This document shows positions 27,410 through 34,969 of a stretch of DNA of 64,000 bases, piece by piece (position 1 is the stretch's first letter; each line of letters starts with the position of its first letter). The notes under the pieces were generated by a model, which was given only the letters and a program-made list of their open reading frames with translations, was not told the DNA's origin and did not search any database. Origin of the DNA: Gemmobacter sp. (GTDB taxonomy: Bacteria; Pseudomonadota; Alphaproteobacteria; Rhodobacterales; Rhodobacteraceae); the NCBI RefSeq assembly GCF_034676705.1, contig NZ_JAUCBS010000013.1, forward strand, positions 632,501-696,500, given 5' to 3'. The position numbers and the translations under genes were made by a program.

Positions 27410-28276
27410 TCATCTCTGGCAGACAGGGCAGAAGAACGAGGATCGCCCCGATTGCACCAGGCGCGAAACGGTTCCGTTGCATCCCGGCGTGACGCAGGGC
27501 TGGCCTTCGCGGCCGTAGACGCGGAAGTTGTGCTGGAAATAGCCCAGTTCGCCATCGGCCTGCCGATAATCGCGCAAGCTGGAACCACCTGCCTCGATCG
27601 CCTCGGCCAGCACGTCGCGGATCAGGGGGACAAGCCCGGCCACCTGCGCGGGCGTCAGGTCGCGGGCCAGCGTGGCAGGGTGGATGCGGGCGCGGAACAG
27701 CACCTCGCAGACATAGATGTTGCCAAGGCCCGCGATGTTCGACTGGTCCAGCAGCGCCGCCTTGACGGGCGTGCTCCGCCCGGCCAGCCGGGCCGCCAGC
27801 CAGCTTTCGGAAAACCCGTTGCCAAAGGGTTCGGGCCCCAGACCGGCCAGCAGGGGATGGGTTTCCGCCGTCTCGGTCGGCAGCAGATCCATCATTCCGA
27901 ACCGCCGCGCATCGTTGAAGGTGATGCGGGCGCCGTTATCCATGTCCAGCACGATGTGATCATGCTTGCCGATGCCGCCATGGGCATGGACGAATTCGCC
28001 CAGCTGCTGCGCGGCAGCGCCGGGCGGGGCAATCAGCATCCGCCCCGACATGCCCAGATGGATCAGCAGGGTTTCGCCCCCTGCCAGATCGGCCAGGATG
28101 TATTTCGACCGCCGCCGCAGCGCCTGCACGCGTTGCCCGGTCAGCCGTTCGGCCATGCGCGCGGGCAGCGGCCAGCGCAGGTCGGGGCGGCGGATGTCGG
28201 CGGTGGCAATGATGGCACCTTCCATCAGCGGCAGCAGGCCGCGGCGGACGGTTTCAACCTCGGGCAGTTCGGGCAT
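27410..28276 (-). CDS. mutM: Formamidopyrimidine-DNA glycosylase
   Basis: 288-aa Fpg enzyme that removes 8-oxoguanine and other oxidised purines and nicks the abasic site. After Met removal Pro2 is the nucleophile and Glu3 the second catalytic residue (MPELPEVETVRRGLLP). The beta-hairpin Lys lies in LRRRSKYILADL; the helix-two-turn-helix includes GLGNIYVCEVLFRARIHP; the C-terminal zinc finger is CVTPGCNGTVSRL with FFCPVCQR. Start ATG 28274-28276 is fixed by the required PELPEVE N-terminus. Confidence 0.95.
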   Translation of the reverse strand: MPELPEVETVRRGLLPLMEGAIIATADIRRPDLRWPLPARMAERLTGQRVQALRRRSKYILADLAGGETLLIHLGMSGRMLIAPPGAAAQQLGEFVHAHGGIGKHDHIVLDMDNGARITFNDARRFGMMDLLPTETAETHPLLAGLGPEPFGNGFSESWLAARLAGRSTPVKAALLDQSNIAGLGNIYVCEVLFRARIHPATLARDLTPAQVAGLVPLIRDVLAEAIEAGGSSLRDYRQADGELGYFQHNFRVYGREGQPCVTPGCNGTVSRLVQSGRSSFFCPVCQR

Positions 28277-28808
28277 GGGGCAGGGCCTGATCAGCGGTGA
28301 TCCAGTGATCCGCCATGTGCAGCAGTTCATCGCCCCCGACAACATGTTTCGGCACCCGGATCACCGCGCCATCGGCAAAGTGAAAGCGCAGCAGGAACGG
28401 GTTGTCATCGGTCACCGCCACCAGCTGCCGCCACAGCCGCGCCCGGCGCCAGAAGATCAGGACAGGCGCCGACAGGCCGACCGCATCGAACCGCACATCC
28501 CACAGCCACAGCGCCAGCGCGTTCCAGCCCAGCACCGCCAGCAGCGCCAGTTCCGGCCAGCCGGGCATCGCCCCGCCATTCAGCCGCAGGAACGCCACCG
28601 TCAGCCCGGCCCACATCACGCTGACCACCGCCCGCAGCCCCGGCGCGGTGCGCAGCCGGGTTTCGGCAAGGCTGCGGCGCGACGGCAGCACCGCAGCATC
28701 CGGCCCGTCGGGCATGAGGCCGCCGAACAGCCAGGCGGCCAGGTTCACCAGCAGCGCCGGAACCCCCAGCAACAACAGCGCGATCATCAGCGGGTCGTCG
28801 AATGCCAT
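28254..28808 (-). CDS. Small integral membrane protein of unknown function
   Basis: 184 aa. The N-terminus MAFDDPLMIALLLLGVPALL begins a first membrane segment (about 6-32); two more hydrophobic stretches lie near 62-80 and 85-105. The C-terminal third (FWRRARLWRQLVAVTDDNPF) is soluble and probably cytosolic. AGGAGG is upstream of ATG 28806-28808. Its end overlaps the mutM start by 23 bp, suggesting co-transcription with mutM. Not recognised; conserved placement upstream of mutM could be tested. Confidence 0.72.
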   Translation of the reverse strand: MAFDDPLMIALLLLGVPALLVNLAAWLFGGLMPDGPDAAVLPSRRSLAETRLRTAPGLRAVVSVMWAGLTVAFLRLNGGAMPGWPELALLAVLGWNALALWLWDVRFDAVGLSAPVLIFWRRARLWRQLVAVTDDNPFLLRFHFADGAVIRVPKHVVGGDELLHMADHWITADQALPHARTARG

Positions 28809-28895
28809 GACGCCTCCTGTGGCCATTTGCCGGTTTCCCCTGTGCCCCCTGACGGCTATATCCCCCTCGTGGCAATTTTCGGGCAAGGGCGCGGC

Positions 28896-29648
28896 ATGAC
28901 TGGTGAGAGCAACGCGACGACGCATTTCGGGTTCCGCGATGTGCCGGAATCGGAAAAGGCCGGCATGGTGCATGGGGTGTTCACCTCGGTCGCCTCGAAA
29001 TACGACGTGATGAACGACCTGATGAGCATGGGGATCCACCGCATCTGGAAAGACGCGATGATGGATTGGCTGGCCCCGCGCCCCGGTCAACGCCTGCTGG
29101 ACGTGGCGGGCGGCACGGGCGATGTGGCCTTCCGCTTTCTGGGCCGGGCGCGCGATACCAGCGCCGTGGTCTGCGACATGACCGAATCCATGCTGATCGA
29201 AGGCCGCCAGCGGGCCGAGGCCGGCGCCATGGCCGAACGGCTGGACTGGGTGGTCGGCGATGCCATGGCGCTGCCCTTTGCCGACAGCAGCTTCGATGTC
29301 TACACGATCAGCTTCGGCATCCGTAACGTGGTGCGCATCGACGAGGCGCTGCGCGAGGCCTACCGCGTGCTGCGCCCGGGCGGGCGGCTGATGGTGCTGG
29401 AATTTTCCCGCATTCCCAACGATCTGATGCAATGGGCCTATGACCGCTATTCCTTCAACGTCATTCCGGCGATGGGGCAGGCGGTGACGGGCGACCGCGA
29501 CAGCTACCAGTATCTGGTCGAATCCATCCGCAAGTTCCCCGATCAGGAAACCTTTGCCACCATGATCCGCGCGGCCGGGTTCGGGCAGGTGAAATACCGC
29601 AACCTGACCATGGGCATCGCCGCCCTGCATTCCGGCTGGAAGATCTGA
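28896..29648 (+). CDS. ubiE: Ubiquinone/menaquinone biosynthesis C-methyltransferase
   Basis: 250-aa SAM-dependent methyltransferase acting on the benzoquinol ring during ubiquinone synthesis. Visible are THFGFRDVPESEKAGMVHGV, VASKYDVMNDLMSMGIHRIW (UbiE signature 1), the SAM motif LLDVAGGTGDVAF and RVLRPGGRLMVLEFS (signature 2). The start ATG 28896 gives the usual family N-terminus. It is divergent from the minus-strand membrane protein/mutM unit and overlaps ubiB by one base (TGATG). Confidence 0.95.
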   Translation: MTGESNATTHFGFRDVPESEKAGMVHGVFTSVASKYDVMNDLMSMGIHRIWKDAMMDWLAPRPGQRLLDVAGGTGDVAFRFLGRARDTSAVVCDMTESMLIEGRQRAEAGAMAERLDWVVGDAMALPFADSSFDVYTISFGIRNVVRIDEALREAYRVLRPGGRLMVLEFSRIPNDLMQWAYDRYSFNVIPAMGQAVTGDRDSYQYLVESIRKFPDQETFATMIRAAGFGQVKYRNLTMGIAALHSGWKI

Positions 29649-31183
29649 TGCGCGGGCCGCACAACCTCTGGCGTCTGATCCGCACGCTGGCCACGATGGA
29701 ACGCACCGGCGCCATCGGCGTGGTGCTGGAGGCGATGGATGCGCCCCCCCGCCTGCGCATCGCGGCCCGCGTGCTGGGCTGGCCGTTCAAATGGCTGGGG
29801 CTGAAGGGTGACCCGGCGCTGCCGCCCGCCACCCGCGCCATCACCGCGCTGGGACCGGCCTATATCAAGTTCGGGCAGATCCTTTCGACCCGGCCCGACA
29901 TCGTGGGACTGGAACTGTCGCAGCAGCTGACCATGTTGCAGGACCGCCTGCCGCCGTTCGATACCGCGCTGGCCAAGCGCATGGTCGCGCAGGAACTGGA
30001 TATCAATGTGGACGCGGTGTTTTCCGAGTTTTCGGAACCCGTCGCCGCCGCATCCATCGCGCAGGTCCACCGGGCGCGGCTGGCCGAAACCGGGCAGGAG
30101 GTCGCGGTCAAGGTGCTGCGCCCCGGCATCGAAAAGGCCTTTGCCCGCGACATCGACGCCTTTCATCTGGCCGCCGGCCTGATGGAGGCCATCGTGCCGT
30201 TTTCCCGCCGCCTGCGCCCGTCCGATGTTGTGGCGCATTTCGAAGGCGTGGTGCAGGGCGAACTGGACCTGCGGTTGGAGGCGGCCTCGGCCGCCGAATT
30301 CGCCGCGAATACCGAAGCCGATGCCGGCATGGCAGTGCCGCGGCCGAACTGGGGGCTGTCGGGCCGCCAGGTCATGACGCTGGGCTGGGCCGAAGGCGTG
30401 GGTCTGGCCGATATTCCCGCGCTGGACGCCGCCGGGCATGACAGGGTGGCGCTGGGGTCGCGCGTGCTGTCGCTGTTCCTGTCCCATGCGCTGCGCGACG
30501 GGTTCTTTCATGCCGACATGCACCAGGGCAACCTCAAGGTCGCGGCGAATGGCGATCTGGTGTTCTACGATTTCGGCATCATGGGGCGGCTGGATGAATA
30601 CACCCGCCGGGTCTATGCCGAAATCCTGATCGGTTTCATCCGCCGCGATTACCGCCGCGTGGCCGAGGTGCATTTCGAAGCGGGCTATGTCCCCGCCGAC
30701 CGCGACATTGACGAATTCGCCCGCGCCCTGCGGGTGGTCGGCGAGCCGATCTTCGGCATGGATGCCACGCGGATCTCCATGGCGCGGCTGCTGGCCTATC
30801 TGTTCGAGGTAACCGAACGCTTCGGGATGGAGACGCGGACCGAACTGATCCTGCTGCAACGCACCATGGTGGTGGTCGAAGGCGTGGCCCGCACGCTGGA
30901 CCCGCATATCAACATCTGGAAGGTCGCGCACCCGGTGGTCGAAGCCTATATCACCCGCAACATCGGCCCCATGGCACTGGCCCGCGACCTGGGCCGCACG
31001 GCGCGGGTGCTGGCGCGCTTCGGCCCCCGCCTGCCCGCGATGGTCGAAGGCGCGCTGATCCGGCAATCCGAGCCGCCGAAACCTGCGGCCCGCCCTTCGC
31101 ATCCGGTCTGGTGGGTGCTGCTGGGGGCGGGGCTGGTGCTGGCAGGCGGCGTGGCGGGCGCGCTGGTGGCGGAACTGCTGTAG
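29648..31183 (+). CDS. ubiB: Ubiquinone biosynthesis accessory kinase-like protein UbiB
   Basis: 511-aa ABC1/ADCK-type atypical kinase needed for ubiquinone synthesis. Features are the KxGQ motif IKFGQILSTRPDIVG, AAASIAQVHRARLAETGQE with the Ala-rich loop, VAVKVLRPGI (ATP-binding Lys), and GFFHADMHQGNLKV followed by YDFGIMG. A C-terminal membrane segment (WWVLLGAGLVLAGGVAGALV) anchors it. Translationally coupled to ubiE. A compound GC hairpin and a type A repeat tail follow the stop. Confidence 0.94.
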   Translation: MRGPHNLWRLIRTLATMERTGAIGVVLEAMDAPPRLRIAARVLGWPFKWLGLKGDPALPPATRAITALGPAYIKFGQILSTRPDIVGLELSQQLTMLQDRLPPFDTALAKRMVAQELDINVDAVFSEFSEPVAAASIAQVHRARLAETGQEVAVKVLRPGIEKAFARDIDAFHLAAGLMEAIVPFSRRLRPSDVVAHFEGVVQGELDLRLEAASAAEFAANTEADAGMAVPRPNWGLSGRQVMTLGWAEGVGLADIPALDAAGHDRVALGSRVLSLFLSHALRDGFFHADMHQGNLKVAANGDLVFYDFGIMGRLDEYTRRVYAEILIGFIRRDYRRVAEVHFEAGYVPADRDIDEFARALRVVGEPIFGMDATRISMARLLAYLFEVTERFGMETRTELILLQRTMVVVEGVARTLDPHINIWKVAHPVVEAYITRNIGPMALARDLGRTARVLARFGPRLPAMVEGALIRQSEPPKPAARPSHPVWWVLLGAGLVLAGGVAGALVAELL

Positions 31184-31192
31184 GCCGGGGAT

Positions 31193-31318
31193 GCCGGGGC
31201 AAGGGGGCATCGAGCCCCCATGCCCCGGCGCCGCCGGTGGCGGCCGACCGACCGGCCCCGGCGTGGCGCGGGTGGCGGCTGCGGAGGCCTCCGGCGGGGA
31301 TATTTGGATCAGAGCGAC
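31193..31318 (-). repeat. Dispersed 3'-end repeat, copy 8 (type A), with compound hairpin
   Basis: Nine bases after the ubiB stop, nested arms form: outer GCCGGGGC (31193-31200)/GCCCCGGC (31222-31229) and inner GGGGGC (31203-31208)/GCCCCC (31214-31219). The conserved tail GGGGATATTTGGATCAGAGC starts at 31296, ending two bases before the convergent folB stop. Polarity relative to ubiB is stop, hairpin, tail. The spacing between hairpin and tail is longer than in other copies. Confidence 0.75.
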
Positions 31319-31319
31319 A

Positions 31320-31670
31320 TCAGCCGAACAGCGGCCGTGCCGGGTAGCAGAGGCCGACCCAGGCGCAATCGGCAAAGATATCGGGCTTGCGCGAACAGAT
31401 CCGCGCCGCCTGCACATTGGGCAGCGCCATGACGAAGCCATGCAGCGCCAGCACCAGATCCTCCTGCGTTTCCACCCGGGCGCCCTGATAGCTGCGGATA
31501 TGGTGGACGATGGCGTCGTAATCGACATGGTCGTCGGCCCGCCCGGTCACATCCCGGGTCAGCACCTGCACGCTGATCACCACCCGCTGCGGCGCGGTCT
31601 TTTCGTGGTCGTGCAGGCCGATGACGATGCCGACCTCCTGTTCCGTCACTTCGATCAGGAACTCAGCCAT
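31320..31670 (-). CDS. folB: Dihydroneopterin aldolase family protein
   Basis: 116-aa FolB-like protein (T-fold). It contains the substrate-region pattern IVIGLHDHEKTAPQRVVISV and VDYDAIVHHIRSYQGARVET and a late ICSRKPDIFADC in which Lys corresponds to the catalytic lysine region. It would convert dihydroneopterin to hydroxymethyl-dihydropterin in folate synthesis. The start overlaps the upstream SDR stop by 8 bp, supporting a pterin operon. Confidence 0.87.
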   Translation of the reverse strand: MAEFLIEVTEQEVGIVIGLHDHEKTAPQRVVISVQVLTRDVTGRADDHVDYDAIVHHIRSYQGARVETQEDLVLALHGFVMALPNVQAARICSRKPDIFADCAWVGLCYPARPLFG

Positions 31671-32442
31671 CGGTCAGCCCCTCCTTGACCAGAAACGCAA
31701 CGTCCCGCTCCAGCCGCCACAGCACCTGCCCGCCGTCCAGCACCAGTACCTGCCCGTCCAGCGCCGGTGCGCGCCACAGGGTGATCAGCGCATCGCAGAT
31801 GTCATCCGGCCGCACCCGACGCTGCAAGGGGTTGATGCGGGCGGATTTCTGGAAATTCTCCTCGGTCTGCTTGCCCGAGATCAGCGTGATCGACGGCGCG
31901 ATCCCGCAGACGCGCGGCCGCCCGGCAAACCGCATCGCGCACATCGTGGTGGCGGTGTGCAGCGCGGTCTTGGAGAGCGTATAGGTGAAGAAATCGGGGT
32001 TCAGCGCAAAACACTTGTTGTCCAGCATGTTCACCACCAGCGCCCCTTGCGGCAGGTCGCGCTGGCTGGCCATGCGTTCGGTCAGCCAGACCGGCGCCTT
32101 CAGGTTCACCGCCATATGGTCGTCGAACACCGCCTCTTGCGCGCCGATGATATCGTCGTTGCGAAAGGTCGAGGCGTTGTTGACCAAGAGCGATACCGGC
32201 CCCAGCCGGGCAACCGTTTCCTCCCAGATCCGCTCCACCTCTGTCCGGCGGGCCAGATCGCCGCCGATCACCTCGCACACAGCCCCCGCGGCGCGGATGC
32301 CTGCGGCCACCTCCTCCGCCTCGGTGACCGAGGCATGGCAGTGCAGCGCCACGCGAAAGCCGTCGCGGGCCAGGCGGCGCACCATCGCCGCGCCCAGGCG
32401 GCGGGCCGATCCGGTGACAAGGGCGACAGGGGCATCAGACAT
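31663..32442 (-). CDS. SDR-family pteridine reductase-like protein
   Basis: 259-aa short-chain dehydrogenase. The nucleotide motif is TGSARRLGAAMVRRLARDGF, with an Arg-Arg pair typical of NADPH-dependent FolM/pteridine reductases. The active-site stretch DKCFALNPDFF-YTLSKTALH (Tyr-x-x-x-Lys) and NNASTFRND also fit that group. Next to folB it probably reduces dihydropteridines (dihydromonapterin or dihydrofolate), an inference from family and context. ATG 32440-32442 chosen by the MSDAPVALVTGSARR start; the frame runs further only by crossing the aminotransferase gene. Confidence 0.82.
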   Translation of the reverse strand: MSDAPVALVTGSARRLGAAMVRRLARDGFRVALHCHASVTEAEEVAAGIRAAGAVCEVIGGDLARRTEVERIWEETVARLGPVSLLVNNASTFRNDDIIGAQEAVFDDHMAVNLKAPVWLTERMASQRDLPQGALVVNMLDNKCFALNPDFFTYTLSKTALHTATTMCAMRFAGRPRVCGIAPSITLISGKQTEENFQKSARINPLQRRVRPDDICDALITLWRAPALDGQVLVLDGGQVLWRLERDVAFLVKEGLTDG

Positions 32443-32522
32443 GGGTATAAGACATGGGGCAACCTCCGGCAGTTCCGACGATCTAGCCCCTATACGCGCC
32501 GCTGCCCACCGTGGCTCTTTCA

Positions 32523-32589
32523 TCTGTCCAAAAATATCCTCGGGGGGTGAGGATCGGCCTGCCGATCCGAGGGGGGCAGAAGGCCCCCC
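32523..32589 (+). repeat. Dispersed 3'-end repeat, copy 9 (type A-like, two hairpins)
   Basis: TCTGTCCAAAAATATCC (32523-32539), hairpin 1 GGATCGGC (32551-32558)/GCCGATCC (32561-32568), hairpin 2 GGGGGG (32571-32576)/CCCCCC (32584-32589). It lies 14 bp past the stop of the minus-strand aminotransferase. Polarity on that transcript: stop, hairpin 2, hairpin 1, tail. Confidence 0.78.
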
Positions 32590-32603
32590 TTGCCCCGCTG
32601 CCG

Positions 32604-33962
32604 TCAGGCCGTCAGGCTGGCAAACCCGGTGTCCAGCGCCGCCAGGATCACGTCGGCATCGGCCCCGGTCAGCACCAGCGGCGGCGACAGGATGATATTG
32701 GGCCCCGAGACGCGCACCATCGCCCCGGCCTTGTAGGCCATGTCCTGCACCTTGGCCGGCACCGGCTTGTCGGCGGGCTTCTTCGTTGCGCGGTCGGCCA
32801 CCAGTTCCAGCGCCAGCATCAGCCCATGGCCGCCGCGCACATCGCCGATCACCTCGTGTTTCGCCTGCAATGCCTGCAACCCGGCGAACAGCTGGGCGCC
32901 CCGGGCGGCGGCATTGTCGACCACGTTCAGCCGCTTCGTCTCGGCCAGGCAGGCCAGGGCGGCGGCGGCGCCGACCGGATGGCCGGAATAGGTATAGCCA
33001 TGGCCGATGGCGGCGCGGCCTGTCTCGTCGCTTTCGAACACCTCGGCCACGCCTTCGGCGATCATCACGGCGCCAAAGGGGAAATAACCATTGGTGATCG
33101 CCTTGGCGGTGCACATGAAATCGGGCTTCACGCCCCACAGCCGGCTGCCCGACCAGGCGCCGGTGCGGCCAAAGGCGGTGATCACCTCGTCCGCGATCAG
33201 CAGGATGCCGTTCTTGCGGCAAATCGCCTCGACCCCCGGCATGAAGCCGGGATGCGGCGGGATCACCCCGCCGGCGCCCAGGATCGGTTCCATGATGAAG
33301 GCCGCGATGGTGCCCGCGCCCTGAAAGGCGATCTCGTCCTCCAGCGCGGCCAGGCACAGCTGGGCCAGCCGTGCGGGATCGCTTTCGTTGAACGGGTTGC
33401 GATAGGCATAGGGCGCCGGAATATGGTGGCAGCCGGGCAGCAGCGGTTCATAGGCGGTGCGGAAATTGGCATTGCCGTTCACGCTGGCGCCGCCGAAATG
33501 GGTGCCGTGATAGCCCTTTTTCAGCGACAGGAACTTGACCCGGCCCGCCTCGCCCCGGATCTTGTGGTATTGCCGCGCCAGCCGCAGCGCGGTTTCCACG
33601 CTGTCGGATCCGCCCGAGGTATAAAAGGCGCGGGTCAGCCCGTCGGGGGCAAAGAAATCGCGCAGCTCCTCGGCCAGTTCGATCACGCAATCGTTCGAGG
33701 TGCCGCGAAAGATCGAATAATACGGCAGCCGGTCCAGCTGCGCCGCGATGGCATCCTTTACCGGCTGGCAGGAATAGCCCAGGTTGACGTTCCACAGCCC
33801 CCCCACGCCGTCCACCACCTCGTGCCCGTCGATATCGCGGATCCGGGTGCCATGGGCGCCGGTCACAATGGTGGGCGGGTTCGCATGGCTGTCCGACGGG
33901 GCGGTCATCGGGTGCCAGTAGCTGCGCGCATTATGCGCCTTGAGGAAATTCGCGTCCTTCAT
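32604..33962 (-). CDS. Class III PLP-dependent aminotransferase (putrescine/omega-amino acid type)
   Basis: 452 aa. It opens MKDANFLKAHNARSYWHPMT, has FYTSGGSDSVETALRLARQY (PLP phosphate binding), YHGTHFGGASVNGN, and LLIADEVITAFGRTG. The PLP Lys is in CTAKAITNGYFPFGAVMI. The pattern is that of putrescine-pyruvate/omega-amine:pyruvate aminotransferases (SpuC-like). With the divergent permease and aldehyde dehydrogenase it would form an amine-to-aldehyde-to-acid route. The ATG at 33962 follows AAAGGA and was preferred over an in-frame ATG at 34031 inside the IclR gene. Confidence 0.88.
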   Translation of the reverse strand: MKDANFLKAHNARSYWHPMTAPSDSHANPPTIVTGAHGTRIRDIDGHEVVDGVGGLWNVNLGYSCQPVKDAIAAQLDRLPYYSIFRGTSNDCVIELAEELRDFFAPDGLTRAFYTSGGSDSVETALRLARQYHKIRGEAGRVKFLSLKKGYHGTHFGGASVNGNANFRTAYEPLLPGCHHIPAPYAYRNPFNESDPARLAQLCLAALEDEIAFQGAGTIAAFIMEPILGAGGVIPPHPGFMPGVEAICRKNGILLIADEVITAFGRTGAWSGSRLWGVKPDFMCTAKAITNGYFPFGAVMIAEGVAEVFESDETGRAAIGHGYTYSGHPVGAAAALACLAETKRLNVVDNAAARGAQLFAGLQALQAKHEVIGDVRGGHGLMLALELVADRATKKPADKPVPAKVQDMAYKAGAMVRVSGPNIILSPPLVLTGADADVILAALDTGFASLTA

Positions 33963-33976
33963 CGGTGGTCCTTTCG

Positions 33977-34762
33977 TCAGGCGGCCTGGCGCCAGCTTGC
34001 GGCAAAATCCCCGGGCGGCACGCCGCCCCACTGGGTGGTGATGGAAAGCCCGGCCCGGATCAGCGCCGCGCGGATCAGGGCGCGGGCGGTCGGGGTCATG
34101 CGGGCGGCCGGGGCGGCCACCGCCAGCGCGCCTGCGCAGGCGCCATCGGCGCCGAACAGCGGCACCGCGAGCGAATGCACATCGGGCTGAAAGCCGCCCA
34201 GGCTTTCGGCATGGCCGCGGGCGCGCACCTCGTCCAACCGCCGGGCCAGGCGGGCGGGGTCGGTTTCGGTCAGCGGGGTCAGGGCGGGCAGCGGCGCCGC
34301 CAGCAGGCCTGCCTGCCGGTCGGCCGGCAGTGCGGCCAGCACCGCCAGCCCCGAGGCGGTGGCATGGAACGGCAGGTCGTCGGCATCCGACATCATCACC
34401 CGCATGGAATGGCGGGCGGAATAGGCATGGTCCACCGCCTTCAGCCGCCCGCCCACCAGCAGCGAGACATGCGCGGTTTCCCCGGTGGCCTCTGCCAGCC
34501 GCTCCAGTTCCGGCCGGGCGGCGGCCAGCATCGGCACCGTCGCCTCGCGCAGCGCGGCCAGCCGCAGCACCGCCGGCCCCAGCCGGTATTCCCGGGCCGC
34601 GCCCACCTGTTCAAGCAGCCCCGCCGCCGTCAGGTCGGTCAGCAGCCGGTGGCAGGTGGCCTTGTTCAGCCCCGACAGCCGCGCAGCATCCGACAGCCCG
34701 ATTCTCGGGCGGATCGCGGTGAACAGATCCAGCAGATCAAGCGCCTTGGAGATGGTTCCCAT
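33977..34762 (-). CDS. IclR-family transcriptional regulator
   Basis: 261 aa. N-terminal winged helix-turn-helix (GTISKALDLLDLFTAIRPRI, then GLNKATCHRLLTDLTAAGLL) and C-terminal IclR effector domain (HVSLLVGGRLKAVDHAYSAR; FHATASGLAVLAALP). It lies 14 bp upstream of the aminotransferase on the same strand and is divergent from the permease-dehydrogenase pair. It therefore probably controls both arms through sites in 34763-34930. The ligand is unknown, likely the amine or its oxidation product. Confidence 0.9.
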   Translation of the reverse strand: MGTISKALDLLDLFTAIRPRIGLSDAARLSGLNKATCHRLLTDLTAAGLLEQVGAAREYRLGPAVLRLAALREATVPMLAAARPELERLAEATGETAHVSLLVGGRLKAVDHAYSARHSMRVMMSDADDLPFHATASGLAVLAALPADRQAGLLAAPLPALTPLTETDPARLARRLDEVRARGHAESLGGFQPDVHSLAVPLFGADGACAGALAVAAPAARMTPTARALIRAALIRAGLSITTQWGGVPPGDFAASWRQAA

Positions 34763-34824
34763 AAAATAAACCGATCAGTTAACTTTTATCTTGCCAGCCC
34801 GGCGACCAGCGCGCTTCTATCCAG

Positions 34825-34884
34825 TTGACAGATTGTCGCACGGCCTGTCAAACTGTTTTGAACCAACGGTCCATATAATGAACC
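34825..34884. promoter_or_regulatory. Candidate IclR operators and promoter before the permease
   Basis: Two inverted repeats lie in the divergent region: TTGACAG (34825-34831)/CTGTCAA (34845-34851), and GGTCCAT-ATA-ATGAACC (34868-34884, 6 of 7 pairs). The second contains TATAAT at 34874-34879, an ideal -10, without a good -35 at normal distance, as expected of a regulated promoter. A short stem-loop GCGGATG (34889-34895)/CATCCGC (34900-34906) follows in the leader. Confidence 0.45.
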
Positions 34885-34930
34885 AGCAGCGGATGCATAC
34901 ATCCGCGCATGCAACAGGAGGGACACTGCC

Positions 34931-34969
34931 ATGACACAGATGCGCAGATCAGGGGGCCGCAATGGCTGA
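34931..34969 (+). CDS. Possible 12-codon leader peptide overlapping the permease start
   Basis: The strongest Shine-Dalgarno in the leader, AGGAGGG at 34916-34922, is eight bases from an ATG at 34931, not from the permease ATG at 34962 (39 bases away). The 34931 frame reads MTQMRRSGGRNG and stops at 34967-34969, overlapping the permease start. The permease frame cannot be extended upstream because of a TGA at 34932-34934. Translational coupling by re-initiation is a plausible reading; whether the peptide itself matters is unknown. Confidence 0.3.
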   Translation: MTQMRRSGGRNG

